A stretch of DNA of 64,000 nucleotides from CAWGMT01 sp963823675 (GTDB taxonomy: Bacteria; Planctomycetota; Planctomycetia; Isosphaerales; Isosphaeraceae). Position 1 is the first letter of the stretch, and every line of letters begins with the position of its first letter. A program made the position numbers and the translations under genes. Below are positions 21,959 through 30,481 of this stretch, piece after piece. The stretch is from NCBI GenBank assembly GCA_963823675.1, contig CAWGMT010000011.1:682001-746000 (forward strand). The letters are read 5' to 3'. The notes beneath the pieces were generated by a model, which saw only the letters and a list, made by a program, of their open reading frames with translations, did no database searches and was not told the DNA's origin.

Positions 21959-22876
21959 TTACGATTTCCGTCGTCGCAGCCGGAGCAGCTCGGCTTCCAG
22001 TTGGCGCGACCGCTCTTCGGCGGCAGCGCGCGCGTCAGCGGCAGCGGCAGCGCGGGTTTCGGCCTGGGTGGCGCGGGTTTCGGCCTGGGTGGCGCGGGTT
22101 TCGGCCTGGGTGGCGCGGGCCTGCGCCTCCTCGCGTGCCCGCCTGATCGCCGTGTAGTCGCCGATCTCCGAGCCGGTCGCCGGGTCGATGAACGCCACAC
22201 AGTCTCCACCGGTATCGGAGTTGACCTTAACCGCCAGCCACAAACCCACGGGCTCGAGCCACACCCGCCCCTTTTCGTCGGGCTGCACCCGTTCGTAGGC
22301 CGCTCCCTTGAGCCGGTACGAAAGGAGCGTCAGCTTCCGCGGCCCGTGCTCCTCGTCGGCATCGACGATCACGTAATATGGCACCCGCGCGCGGGCATAC
22401 TCCTTGACCTTGGTTTCCACATCGTTGACTCGCGTGTTGGGCGAGGTCACTTCGATGATCAACGCGGGCCGGACCTTCTCGGTCTTGACGTGAAACGTCC
22501 TCCAGCCCTTGCGCCGTTTGACCCCGAAGATCACCGCCAGGTCGGGACTGTGGTGCTTGAGCCGCGGGATGTCCCAGTAGATCCCGCAATCGGAGAGGAC
22601 GGCAACCGACTGGTCGCCGGCGTAGCGGTCCTTGAGGACGATTCTTGAATACGTACAATCGTCGGCGTGAGGATCGCTGAGCACGTGGACGTCTCCTTCC
22701 TGGGGGTGGAGCATATCCTCGAGTGTCAGCGGGATTCGCTGCCACCCGGCGCGGCCGTTGCGCTCCGGGCGGCGCACCAAGCGGTAACCATTCTCGAACG
22801 ACGCCGGACTGGAAGGGGTCGAGCGCTTGCGAGCGCCTGTGGGAGATGGGCGTGACCGCCTCGGAATGGTACTCAT
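21959..22876 (-). CDS. Uma2-family (DUF820) restriction-endonuclease-fold protein
   Basis: A 305-residue protein of the Uma2 family, which is greatly expanded in planctomycetes and cyanobacteria. It has a PD-(D/E)XK nuclease fold but unproven activity. The core shows SPDLAVIFGVKR, RPALIIEVTSPNTRVNDVETKVKEYARARVPYYVIVD, matching the D...ExK active-site arrangement (PDLAV, IIEVTSP, KVKEY). The C-terminus is a coiled coil with a perfect heptad, ATQAETR, three times, encoded by three near-identical 21-bp units (about 22068-22130). The ATG at 22876 opens a basic, Pro/Ser-rich leader. It is convergent with nagB. Confidence 0.85.
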   Translation of the reverse strand: MSTIPRRSRPSPTGARKRSTPSSPASFENGYRLVRRPERNGRAGWQRIPLTLEDMLHPQEGDVHVLSDPHADDCTYSRIVLKDRYAGDQSVAVLSDCGIYWDIPRLKHHSPDLAVIFGVKRRKGWRTFHVKTEKVRPALIIEVTSPNTRVNDVETKVKEYARARVPYYVIVDADEEHGPRKLTLLSYRLKGAAYERVQPDEKGRVWLEPVGLWLAVKVNSDTGGDCVAFIDPATGSEIGDYTAIRRAREEAQARATQAETRATQAETRATQAETRAAAAADARAAAEERSRQLEAELLRLRRRKS

Positions 22877-23199
22877 CGACGAACCTCGACCAGAAGAGAC
22901 CCGCCCCGCGGTGGGACCAGAACGGCGATAGGCGGCGTGCTTTCATCATTGTACCGGGTGCCGGCTCAAGGGGGCAGCCGAGTTCTGAGATGGAGCGCTT
23001 ACCAATAACCAAAAACACGTTTTGACACGCGTCCCGATGCGGTCAAAGGCCGATTCGGGTTGGTCTCCATCCCTCGATCAGAAAACGAGTCACTCAGAGA
23101 GCACGGTCTGTTGCTGCTGTCTTCTCCGTGCGAATCTGATGTCATACGGTCTTGACTGACCACTGATCACCCACCACGATCGCACAAGGAGCCCAACCG
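22877..23199. other. Intergenic region between divergent genes
   Basis: About 320 bp between the Uma2 gene and the galactonate dehydratase-like gene. No gene is seen. It must hold both promoters, and I could not identify clear elements. Confidence 0.4.
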
Positions 23200-24458
23200 A
23201 TGCCCAATCCGCGGGATTTCCGAGGGGTCGCCAGCCGTCGCTCGGTCCTGGCCGGGGCCGCCATGGCGCTGGGCTGGTCGACAATCAATCAAGCCGAGGC
23301 GGTTGCCCAGGAAAAAAGCGGGCGCGACGCGCCGATCGCTGCCCGGCAGCGGATCCGGATCACGAAGCTGGAGACCTTGCTGGTCAAGCCACGCTGGCTA
23401 TTCTTGAAGGTCCACACCGACGCGGGAATCGTCGGCCTGGGCGAGCCGATTATCGAGGGGCGAGCCTTGACGGTGGCGACGGCCGTCAAGGAGATCGAGC
23501 CGTACTTGCTCGGCAAGGACCCGCGCCGGGTCGTGCACCACTGGCAGGCGATCTACCGGCACGCGTTCTACCGCGGCGGGCCGATCCTGACCAGCGCCCT
23601 GAGCGGAATCGACATGGCGCTCTGGGACATCAAGGGCAAGGCGCTGGGCGTGCCGGTCTACGAACTGCTTGGGCGGGCCGACCCGCGATCGGGTCCGCGT
23701 CTATGCGCACGCCGGCACTCCGGAGCAGATTCGCCGCGGCCGCGACCGCGGTTTCACGGCGTTCAAGACCAACCCGGCCAAGCGGCGGCCGGCGCGTTAC
23801 GTCGAGACCCCGGCCGAGGTGCACTACGCCGCCGATCAAGTTCGCCGAGCTGCGGCAGGCCGCCGGCGACGATGTGGACATCGCCATCGACTTCCATGGC
23901 GCGATCAGCCCGGCTACCGCCAAGCTGCTGATCAAGGCGATCGAGCCGTACCAGCCGATGTTCGTCGAGGAGCCGTGCCAGGCGCAGAATCACGACGTCA
24001 TGGCCGAAATCGCCCGGGGAACGCACCTGCCGATCGCAACCGGCGAGCGCGTCTTCACCAAGTGGGGGTTCCGCGAAGTGCTGGAGAAGCGGGCCGCGAC
24101 AATCTTGCAGCCCGACCTGTGCCACGCCGGCGGAATCACCGAGGTCCGGCTGATCGCCGGCATGGCCGAGGCCTACTATGCCGCAGTCGCGCCGCATAAC
24201 CCACTGGGACCAATCTCACTGGCCGCCGGCGTCCAGATCGCCGCGTCAATCCCCAACTTCCTCTGTCAGGAGCAAGTCAGCCTGGGCGAGGGCTACTTGA
24301 AGACGCCGTTCGTGCTCCGTCAGGGCTACCTCGACCTTCCCACCGGCCCGGGACTGGGCATCGAGCTCGACGAGAACGCCCTGGCCGACAAGATCGGACA
24401 CGACTGGAGGAACCGCGAAAGCTACGATGCCGACGACGGTTCGGTGGTCGATTGGTGA
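23200..24458 (+). CDS. Galactonate dehydratase-like enolase-superfamily enzyme with Tat-type signal, two frameshifts
   Basis: A mandelate racemase/enolase superfamily enzyme, about 419 residues, closest in pattern to D-galactonate dehydratase. The N-terminus has [15 protein letters not shown], a twin-arginine-like signal, so it may act outside the cytoplasm. The capping domain includes [15 protein letters not shown]. The barrel shows [58 protein letters not shown] and [10 protein letters not shown], giving the D, E and E metal ligands and the late His. The frame shifts near 23680 (one extra base in GGGCGGG) and again near 23835, before [13 protein letters not shown]. Both flanks are well conserved. 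Exact sugar-acid substrate unknown. Confidence 0.8.
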
Positions 24459-24574
24459 TTCCGACCATCTTGGGCGCGGATCGCCGCGCTCCTGAAGAGC
24501 TTTCTTTTGAGAGTCCGGCCGGAGAAAAACCCGTAGCGTGCCTTTCCACCCGAAAGCGCTGTCGGCGTCGCCGC

Positions 24575-24838
24575 CTATCTTTGAAATCCTGCGTTTAGCA
24601 GTTGCTCTCCGGCATTCCAATCGGGCGCAGGATGAATGATCTGGCTTCGCCAGGGACACCCGGCAGCCACCCACGCCTGACGAATGTCAGCGTACGACCG
24701 TGTAGCATCGTCGTAGCCGAACTCTGTTCCGCAGGATGGGCAAATCTCGAAAGACGCACACCCATGTGCATCGTAGGGCGGTTCCGAGAGCCCTGCAAAA
24801 CCACAGACGGGGCAGGTGACGTTGTCGCTACTGTGCAT
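24575..24838 (-). CDS. Small Cys-rich zinc-ribbon-like protein
   Basis: An 87-residue protein with two CxxC pairs (CPVCGF near residue 9 and CPSCGTEFGYDD near residue 33), followed by YADIRQAWVAAGCPW and a Pro-rich end (IHPAPDWN). It resembles small bacterial proteins of unknown function that have this CPxCG...CPxCG-FGxDD layout. I chose the ATG at 24838 because the conserved part begins at once. It lies 17 bp past the leuA stop on the same strand and may be cotranscribed. Confidence 0.65.
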   Translation of the reverse strand: MHSSDNVTCPVCGFAGLSEPPYDAHGCASFEICPSCGTEFGYDDATRSYADIRQAWVAAGCPWRSQIIHPAPDWNAGEQLLNAGFQR

Positions 24839-24855
24839 TGAAGTAATCCCTACCC

Positions 24856-26553
24856 TTAGATGCACCACGTCAATGAACTTCGACCCTGGTTCCATCCGGA
24901 CCGTGGCATCCTCCGATAATTCTTACGCTCCCGCGCCGGCCGGCCGACGACCTCGCGCACGTGGCCGCGGTCCTTGTGGGCCGCGATCGCGTTGACGGCG
25001 TTGACATAAGCCTGAGCTGACGCCTCGATGATGTCGGTCGAAGCCGCCCGGCCGCGGAACGATCGGTCATCGCTCTCGACCTCGAGCTCGAGCGTTACCT
25101 CGCCCTGGGCGTCCTTGCCTTGCGTGACGCTGCGCACCACGAACTCGCGCAGGTTGGCGTGAACGCCGGTGACTCGCTCGACGGCTTTGAAGATCGCATC
25201 GACCGGCCCGTCGCCGATGGCGGCGTCCTGCACGATCTCGCCATCGGGCCGCCGGATCGAGATCGTGGCCGTGGGCAGGACGTTGATGCCGGCCGTCGTG
25301 TGCAGGCTGATCAACTGCCAGTGCGGCGGGACGTCCTCCAGGTATTTCTCGATCAAGACGACGAGGTCCTCGTCGTAGATTTCCTTTTTCTTGTCGGCCA
25401 GCGCCTTGAAGTCGTTGAACAGGGTTTCAAGCTGCTCGTCGGTGAGCGTGTAGCCCATCTCGGCGACCCGCTCCCGCAGGGCGTGGCGGCCCGAATGTTT
25501 GCCCAGGACCAGGTCGGTGCGCGGCACGCCGACGTCTTCCGGGCGCATGATCTCGTAGGTCGAGCGTTCCTTGAGCATCCCGTCTTGATGGATGCCCGAC
25601 TCGTGGGCGAAGGCGTTGCGTCCGACGATCGCCTTGTTGCGCTGGACTGCCAACCCGGTGATCGTCGAGACCATGCGGCTGGTGGGATAGAGCCGCTCGC
25701 ACTTGATGCCGGTCGTCAGGCCGAAGTAGTCAAACCGGGTCTTCAAGGCCATGACGATCTCTTCGAGCGCGGCGTTGCCGGCCCGTTCGCCGATGCCGTT
25801 GATCGTGCATTCCACCTGGCGGGCGCCGGCCTCGCAGCCGGCCAGGCTGTTGGCCACGGCCAGGCCCAGGTCGTCGTGGCAGTGGGTGCTGATGATCGCC
25901 TCGTCGATGTTGGCAACGCGTTCCTTGAGCGTGCGAATGACCGTGGCATATTGCGAGGGCGTGGCGTAGCCGACCGTGTCCGGAATGTTGACTGTCGTTG
26001 CACCCGCCTCGATGGCCGCGGCCACGACCTCGCAGAGGAAGTCGACTTCGGTGCGAGCGGCGTCCTCGGGACTGAACTCGATATCAGCGCAATAGCTCCT
26101 GGCGCGGCGCACGCTGGTCACGGCCTTCTCGATGATCTGCTTCTTGGTCATTCGCAGCTTGTGCTCGCGGTGAATGGCCGACGTCGCCAGAAAAACATGG
26201 ATGCGCGGCTTCTGGGCGAACTGAACCGCCTCCCAGGCGCGGTCAATATCGCGGTCGTTGCACCGGGCCAGGCCGCAGACCGACGAGCCGGCGATGTCGG
26301 CGGCGATCGCGCGCACGGCCTCGAAGTCGCCGACCGAGGCGATCGGAAAGCCGGCCTCGATGATGTCGACTCCGAGCGCGGCCAGCGCGCGGGCCACTTC
26401 GAGCTTCTCGGGGATGTTCATGCTCGCGCCCGGCGATTGCTCGCCGTCGCGCAAGGTCGTGTCGAAGATCCGCACTCGGTTCGCGTCCGGCGCGGAAGGC
26501 CAGGCGGACGTGTCGTGAGAGGCGGTCGATTTGTGGGGCTTGGACGTGCTCAT
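24856..26553 (-). CDS. leuA: 2-isopropylmalate synthase
   Basis: It condenses acetyl-CoA with 2-oxoisovalerate, the first committed step of leucine biosynthesis. 565 residues. The catalytic barrel has FDTTLRDGEQSPGASM, DIIEAGFP, ISTHCHDDLGLAVANS (metal-binding HxH) and the ECTINGIGERAGN block. The C-terminal regulatory dimer domain, which binds leucine in the family, follows from about residue 390 (WQLISLHTTAGINVLP, DGPVDAIFKAVERVTG). The last 25 or so residues after GHVREVVG look non-conserved, so the true stop may be earlier if there is an indel. It is preceded by a leucine-rich leader peptide and an intrinsic terminator, which indicates attenuation control. Confidence 0.95.
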   Translation of the reverse strand: MSTSKPHKSTASHDTSAWPSAPDANRVRIFDTTLRDGEQSPGASMNIPEKLEVARALAALGVDIIEAGFPIASVGDFEAVRAIAADIAGSSVCGLARCNDRDIDRAWEAVQFAQKPRIHVFLATSAIHREHKLRMTKKQIIEKAVTSVRRARSYCADIEFSPEDAARTEVDFLCEVVAAAIEAGATTVNIPDTVGYATPSQYATVIRTLKERVANIDEAIISTHCHDDLGLAVANSLAGCEAGARQVECTINGIGERAGNAALEEIVMALKTRFDYFGLTTGIKCERLYPTSRMVSTITGLAVQRNKAIVGRNAFAHESGIHQDGMLKERSTYEIMRPEDVGVPRTDLVLGKHSGRHALRERVAEMGYTLTDEQLETLFNDFKALADKKKEIYDEDLVVLIEKYLEDVPPHWQLISLHTTAGINVLPTATISIRRPDGEIVQDAAIGDGPVDAIFKAVERVTGVHANLREFVVRSVTQGKDAQGEVTLELEVESDDRSFRGRAASTDIIEASAQAYVNAVNAIAAHKDRGHVREVVGRPARERKNYRRMPRSGWNQGRSSLTWCI

Positions 26554-26575
26554 GGGTAGTCTCTTTCCTCATTGT

Positions 26576-26623
26576 GAAAAACAGAAAACCCCGAGATCCA
26601 CCGGGCTCGGGCGGATCTCGGGG
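26576..26623 (-). terminator. Attenuator: intrinsic terminator in the leuA leader
   Basis: On the minus strand a perfect 11-bp stem, CCCCGAGATCC (26623-26613) with GGATCTCGGGG (26599-26589), has a 13-base loop and is followed at once by TTTTCTGTTTTT. It lies 23 bp before the leuA ATG, between a short leucine-rich reading frame and leuA. A terminator placed here only makes sense as a conditional one. Antiterminator pairing was not worked out. Confidence 0.8.
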
Positions 26624-26660
26624 CTTCGTGGGTTGCATTTGAGTGCGGACGCGACGAACC

Positions 26661-26741
26661 CTAAGACACCATCCCGGGCCGGCCGATAAGGCCGACGCCC
26701 AGGCTAAGGATCAGTCGTAGGCTCGCCGCACGCGCTCGCAT
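26661..26741 (-). CDS. leuL: Putative leucine leader peptide of leuA
   Basis: A 26-codon frame, ATG at 26741, TAG at 26663-26661. It contains SLRLILSLGVGLIG: five leucines (codons CTA, CTG, CTT, CTG, CTT) plus several Ile and Val within 14 residues. It ends 38 bp before an intrinsic terminator that itself precedes leuA. This is the classical architecture of ribosome-mediated attenuation, in which a stalled ribosome at leucine codons prevents the terminator from forming. The arrangement is seen directly; the mechanism is inferred from leu operon leaders in other bacteria. The gene symbol is by analogy. Confidence 0.65.
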   Translation of the reverse strand: MRARAASLRLILSLGVGLIGRPGMVS

Positions 26742-26967
26742 CTTCCAGCCTTTAGTGGAACCGTTTCGTGTTTCGCAACTCTATCTAAAGAATCATAAAC
26801 TGCATTTCCCATTCCGGTCAATGTGGAACTGCGAACCCCCGCTGCCCTTTCCGTCGCAATGAACTTCGAGTTCTCGCTGACCAGCGGGGGTAACCGAGTA
26901 CAAAGGGTTACGGCTCCACGGCGGGGTGGTAAAGCATCGCCGGCCGCTCGCTCATCCCACATAGTCC

Positions 26968-27714
26968 TCAAGCGTCGCGGTGTGCGCATTGACCTGGGAC
27001 AACCTCGCCAAGACGTTGGACGGCGGCGCGGCACTCTTTTGCGATGTGCTCCCAGCCGTCGCGAGCGTTGGCGATCGATTCGAAGACGAGCGGGTGCCCG
27101 ACCTTCAGTCGAATCTTCCTCGGACGCGGCCAGCGAGCGGTGGGCGGAAACGCCTGATAGGCGCCGTCCAGATAACAGGGAATCACGGGGACCGCTGTGC
27201 CGGCCGTTAGCATCCCCAGTCCCGGCTTGAACGGCAGAAGCGATCCATCGCGGCTGCGTGTTCCCTCGGGAAACAAGATCAGTCCGCACGGCTCGTCCAC
27301 CAGGCGCTTCCGCAATTCGGCCAGGGCGTGCGCTCCGCAGTTCCTCCGCCACATCGGCAAAGCGTTGATCAAAGTGGCCGCGAACAGCGACATCACCGGC
27401 GTCGTGAAGAAGATATCTCCAGCGGCGACCGGAAAGACCCGATCGCACAACCGATAGGGCAGCACCGACGCCAGCATGAGCGCATCCAAGTGGCTGGTAT
27501 GGTTGGCGATCATGACAAATGGAGGCTTGTCGGGAATGGGGCTGTGCGCCTCGACGCTCAACCGGTGGTAAAGCCGGAAGAACGAGTTGGTGAGGAATCG
27601 CCAGCCCAGGTGGCCGGCCGTCGAGAGCAGGCCCGATTCGCGCTTCAAGCTCCGTGCGCGTTCGACGGGCGCGAGCTCCAGGTCCTTGGCCGGTTCGTAG
27701 ATCCATGGGTCCAC
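26968..27714 (-). CDS. plsC: 1-acyl-sn-glycerol-3-phosphate acyltransferase
   Basis: PlsC-type acyltransferase, 248 residues, transferring an acyl chain to lysophosphatidate at the cytoplasmic face of the membrane. Motif I is NHTSHLD (about residues 70-76), followed by LPYRLCDRVFPVAAGDIFF, motif III FPEGTRSRDGS, then PFKPGLGMLTAGTAVPVIPCYLDGAY (motif IV). It is the last gene of a four-gene phospholipid operon, 3 bp after cdsA. The 226 bp beyond it, towards the leuA leader, hold no further gene. Confidence 0.9.
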   Translation of the reverse strand: MDPWIYEPAKDLELAPVERARSLKRESGLLSTAGHLGWRFLTNSFFRLYHRLSVEAHSPIPDKPPFVMIANHTSHLDALMLASVLPYRLCDRVFPVAAGDIFFTTPVMSLFAATLINALPMWRRNCGAHALAELRKRLVDEPCGLILFPEGTRSRDGSLLPFKPGLGMLTAGTAVPVIPCYLDGAYQAFPPTARWPRPRKIRLKVGHPLVFESIANARDGWEHIAKECRAAVQRLGEVVPGQCAHRDA

Positions 27715-27717
27715 CGG

Positions 27718-28737
27718 TCACCCTCCCCCGCTGAAGAGGCCGCTGATGAGATTGGTCGGCTCGCCCGACCCGATTTCCTGGAAATGATTGACCAGATGGA
27801 ACATGGCCGGGGCCGACAGGAGCAGGCTGTTGGCACGATCCAGCACGCCGCCATGACCCGGAATGATCGCCCCCATGTCCTTGATGCCCACGTCGCGCTT
27901 GATCGCCGAAAGGGTCAAATCGCCGACCTGACCCGCGATGCTGATCAAGAGGCCGAGCACCACCCGTTGCAAAGGCGGGGCGAACCGGCCTTCGGGGAAA
28001 GCGATTCCGGCGAGGAAGAAAACCAGGAGGGTCGTCAAGAAGACCGCCCCCAATGAGCCGGAGATCGTCTTGTTCGGGCTCGTCTGGGGCAGCAGCTTCG
28101 GCCCGCCCAGCGACTTGCCCACGATATAAGCGAAGACGTCGTTGAGCTGCACCGAGAAGATCAGAAGCAGAATCAACGTGCGATAATGCCGGTCATTGCT
28201 CATGAAACCGAGGTGGCCCAGACAGGTCCCGAAGAGGATGAAGCCAAAGATCGCCAGCGCAACCCGCTGGATGTATCCCTTGGGCCGGTCAACCGACGTA
28301 GCCACGGCCATCATCACGATGACGCTCATGGGCGTGAGCGCGACGAAGAGACGGTACCAGTGATCGGCCACGGCGAACGTCAGGCCCAGGATTCCCAGCG
28401 CGACCAGCAGGCTCATCAGCCGTTCGCGGAACAGACCGGTCGCCGCGGCGAACTCGCGAAAGCAGAGCAGGCATAGCACGGCGACCGCGACGATCGTCCA
28501 GGCCGCCCCGAGGAGAACTGGCACCGCGACGAGCGGGATCATGGCCAGCCATGACAGGTAGCGCCGCCAGAGGTCGCTTTTGAGCGACCGACTGAGCCGG
28601 CCGGCGCGGTCCAGCACGAAAATGACGACGGGCGACAAGGCCAGTCCGAGGCCGAGCACACACACGACCAGCCTGACGACTGGCTCGTCGAATGCGTGAC
28701 GAACGCCGAAAAGCCGCTCCCAGGTCTCTTGGTTCAT
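27718..28737 (-). CDS. cdsA: Phosphatidate cytidylyltransferase
   Basis: It makes CDP-diacylglycerol from phosphatidate and CTP. 339 residues with about eight hydrophobic segments. The C-terminal signature is LTLSAIKRDVGIKDMGAIIPGHGGVLDRANS, quoted here only for its parts: KRDVGIKDMG and PGHGGVLDR are standard, but the family pattern ends D-R-x-D and here the last residue is Asn (DRAN). Upstream are SVQLNDVFAYIVGKSLGG and SPNKTISGSLG. The ATG at 28737 overlaps the stop of the CDP-alcohol phosphatidyltransferase gene as ATGA, showing translational coupling. Confidence 0.88.
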   Translation of the reverse strand: MNQETWERLFGVRHAFDEPVVRLVVCVLGLGLALSPVVIFVLDRAGRLSRSLKSDLWRRYLSWLAMIPLVAVPVLLGAAWTIVAVAVLCLLCFREFAAATGLFRERLMSLLVALGILGLTFAVADHWYRLFVALTPMSVIVMMAVATSVDRPKGYIQRVALAIFGFILFGTCLGHLGFMSNDRHYRTLILLLIFSVQLNDVFAYIVGKSLGGPKLLPQTSPNKTISGSLGAVFLTTLLVFFLAGIAFPEGRFAPPLQRVVLGLLISIAGQVGDLTLSAIKRDVGIKDMGAIIPGHGGVLDRANSLLLSAPAMFHLVNHFQEIGSGEPTNLISGLFSGGG

Positions 28738-29414
28738 GACGTCCTCGCCATGAGAGCCCGGGCGGCCCTCGACAGCCGCCGAGCCGCGGTGATGAGACAG
28801 CCAGCGCTGATCACGCCCAGCGCGATCGCCGGCAATCCCCACCCCGCGCCGGAAAGCTGGGCCTGCCACCGGCGCGGGACTACCGCGGCGGTGAGGGCCG
28901 TCAGAGTCACCAAGAACATCCGGTGCTGCTTGGCCATTGGCCCACAGTAATCCTGCGGTCCGCCCGCGACTCGAACCGCCGCTCGAACATAGGCGACGAA
29001 GATCGCCAGGATGGCTGCGACAAATCCCAGCCAGGCCGAGCCGCCGGCTGCATATCCCAGGCCGACCAGGGTGGCCGCGTCGGAGACACGATCGGGCACC
29101 TCGTTATACAGCTCGCCCAGCCGGGACGCCTGGGCCGACTGAATGGCAACCATGCCATCGAGCAGGTTGGCCAGGAGCCGCAACTGCACCAGCGCGGCAG
29201 CGGCAATCCAGGCGAGAGAAGGGATCGCCACCCGGTCAGTCAAGGCCAGTGCGGTGCCGGCCAGCATTCCCGCCCCCATCCCCATGAGCGAGATCGCGTT
29301 GGCCCGCACGCCCCGTCCGGCGAGCCAGCCCGCAAGTGCGACCGAGAGCCGCCACTTCCGGCTGGCCAGCGGCCGGCGGTCCGATTCCGAAGGTCGATAA
29401 CTGGTCGCGGCCAC
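28734..29414 (-). CDS. CDP-alcohol phosphatidyltransferase family protein with a degenerate motif
   Basis: A 226-residue integral membrane protein of the family that includes PgsA, CLS and PssA, which exchange CMP of CDP-diacylglycerol for an alcohol. The catalytic motif is normally DxxDGxxAR(x8)GxxxDxxxD. Here it reads NLLDGMVAIQSAQASRLG then ELYNEVPD: the first Asp is Asn, the Arg is Ile and the third Asp is Asn, while DG, the Gly and the last Asp remain. It may have altered chemistry or be inactive. The surrounding helices are intact. Its neighbours (cdsA downstream with overlap, an EamA-like transporter 3 bp upstream) tie it to phospholipid synthesis. Confidence 0.75.
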   Translation of the reverse strand: MAATSYRPSESDRRPLASRKWRLSVALAGWLAGRGVRANAISLMGMGAGMLAGTALALTDRVAIPSLAWIAAAALVQLRLLANLLDGMVAIQSAQASRLGELYNEVPDRVSDAATLVGLGYAAGGSAWLGFVAAILAIFVAYVRAAVRVAGGPQDYCGPMAKQHRMFLVTLTALTAAVVPRRWQAQLSGAGWGLPAIALGVISAGCLITAARRLSRAARALMARTS

Positions 29415-29417
29415 AGC

Positions 29418-29774
29418 TCAGCACCCCAAGAGTGAGATTCCCACGATGATGAGCGCCATGCCCACAAGATGCACCGCTTTGATCGGGAGCTGATAGACCG
29501 CCAAGCCGATGATCGCAGCCCAGATGAAGGTCGTTGCGTACACCGGGTACAGCACCGCCGGAGATCCACCCCGGCGAAAGCCGGCCACGAAGCAGATCAT
29601 GACGAGCGCATAGCACGCAACTCCGGCCAGAATCCGCGGGTTCGCCACGTAGGCCGTGATCTGTCCTCCGCCTGCCGCGGCCCGGTCCGTTCCCGATTTG
29701 TATAGAAACTGCCCGGCGGCGCCCAGGAATGCCGCGATCAAGAAGAAAAGAATCGAAAGTAAGGGTGTCTTCAT
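29418..29774 (-). CDS. EamA/SMR-like small membrane protein
   Basis: A 118-residue protein with four hydrophobic helices (LLSILFFLIAAFLGAAGQFLY, ILAGVACYALVMICFVAGF, VLYPVYATTFIWAAIIGLAV, AVHLVGMALIIVGISLLG). GQFLYKSG and the Pro-Tyr-rich ALYPVYATTF pattern match EamA and small multidrug resistance-like transporters, some of which flip lipid-linked sugars. It is first in the phospholipid operon, 3 bp before the next gene. I chose ATG 29774, because an upstream in-frame start adds only a polar stretch. Substrate unknown. Confidence 0.7.
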   Translation of the reverse strand: MKTPLLSILFFLIAAFLGAAGQFLYKSGTDRAAAGGGQITAYVANPRILAGVACYALVMICFVAGFRRGGSPAVLYPVYATTFIWAAIIGLAVYQLPIKAVHLVGMALIIVGISLLGC

Positions 29775-30224
29775 CGATCCGTCACTTTGCCGAAAGGGCC
29801 ACACGGAATGACTGCGCCTCCTGAGGCTCGATGGCGAAATGTTCCGAAACTGTGCCAGCCGCGCCGATTTTTCGGAATGAGCAGAACCGGCGACCGTCGC
29901 AGCCAGCCGCCGTAACTGTCAATTTCCGCGCCGTAGCGATCCATCACGCGGAGCGTAATTGCTACATCGTACTCAAAAGCAGACCGCAGCAGGGGTCACA
30001 GGTCCCTAGCGTGAGCTGTCACCATACAATTCCCCGGCCGGTAGATCAATCGGCAACGCTTTTCGCGGCGCGGTGTTTCACCAGGCATCGGGCCGCGGCC
30101 ACCTCGTCAATTCCCAAGGGTCCGCGGTGCCGGGAGACGCATAACCTTGATCGCACGCGACACGGCGGGGTAGAGTTCAATTGACGAGCGCACGCGCGAG
30201 TGCTCGCCTTGATTCGCATTTGGC
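29775..30224. other. Intergenic region, no gene recognised
   Basis: About 450 bp between the lipid operon and a Uma2 remnant on the opposite strand. It should carry the promoter of the lipid operon. I see no protein-like frame and no clear RNA structure. Confidence 0.4.
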
Positions 30225-30449
30225 TTGTATCGACTTAGGAACACGGATCCCAGGAAGAACCACGTGCGGTTAGCTCATGACGAAGCCGGCCCGTATCGTA
30301 GCGAGCTATTTCCCGGCCTCTGGCTCGACCCGGCGGCCCTGGTGGCCGGAGACACGCGGATCGTGGCGGCAGCGCTAGAGCGTGGCCTGGCCAGCCCCGA
30401 ACACGCCGCATTCGTCAAGCGGCTGAGCCCGCTCGAGCCTCGCGCGTAG
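30225..30449 (+). pseudogene. C-terminal remnant of a Uma2-family gene
   Basis: The 74 codons include AGPYRSELFPGLWLDPAALVAGD and ALERGLASPEHAAFVKRL, which are typical of the extreme C-terminus of planctomycete Uma2 proteins. The nuclease-fold core is absent and I do not find it upstream, so this is a fragment left by deletion. A short expressed protein is possible but unlikely. Confidence 0.6.
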
Positions 30450-30481
30450 CATCGCCGCCCTCGGCCCCAACCCCGGAACCC

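Noticed and set aside
25120..26559. A 479-codon plus-strand frame opposite leuA
   Set aside because: leuA is unmistakable on the other strand, and the antisense product has the Arg/Asp/Val-rich composition of a shadow frame.
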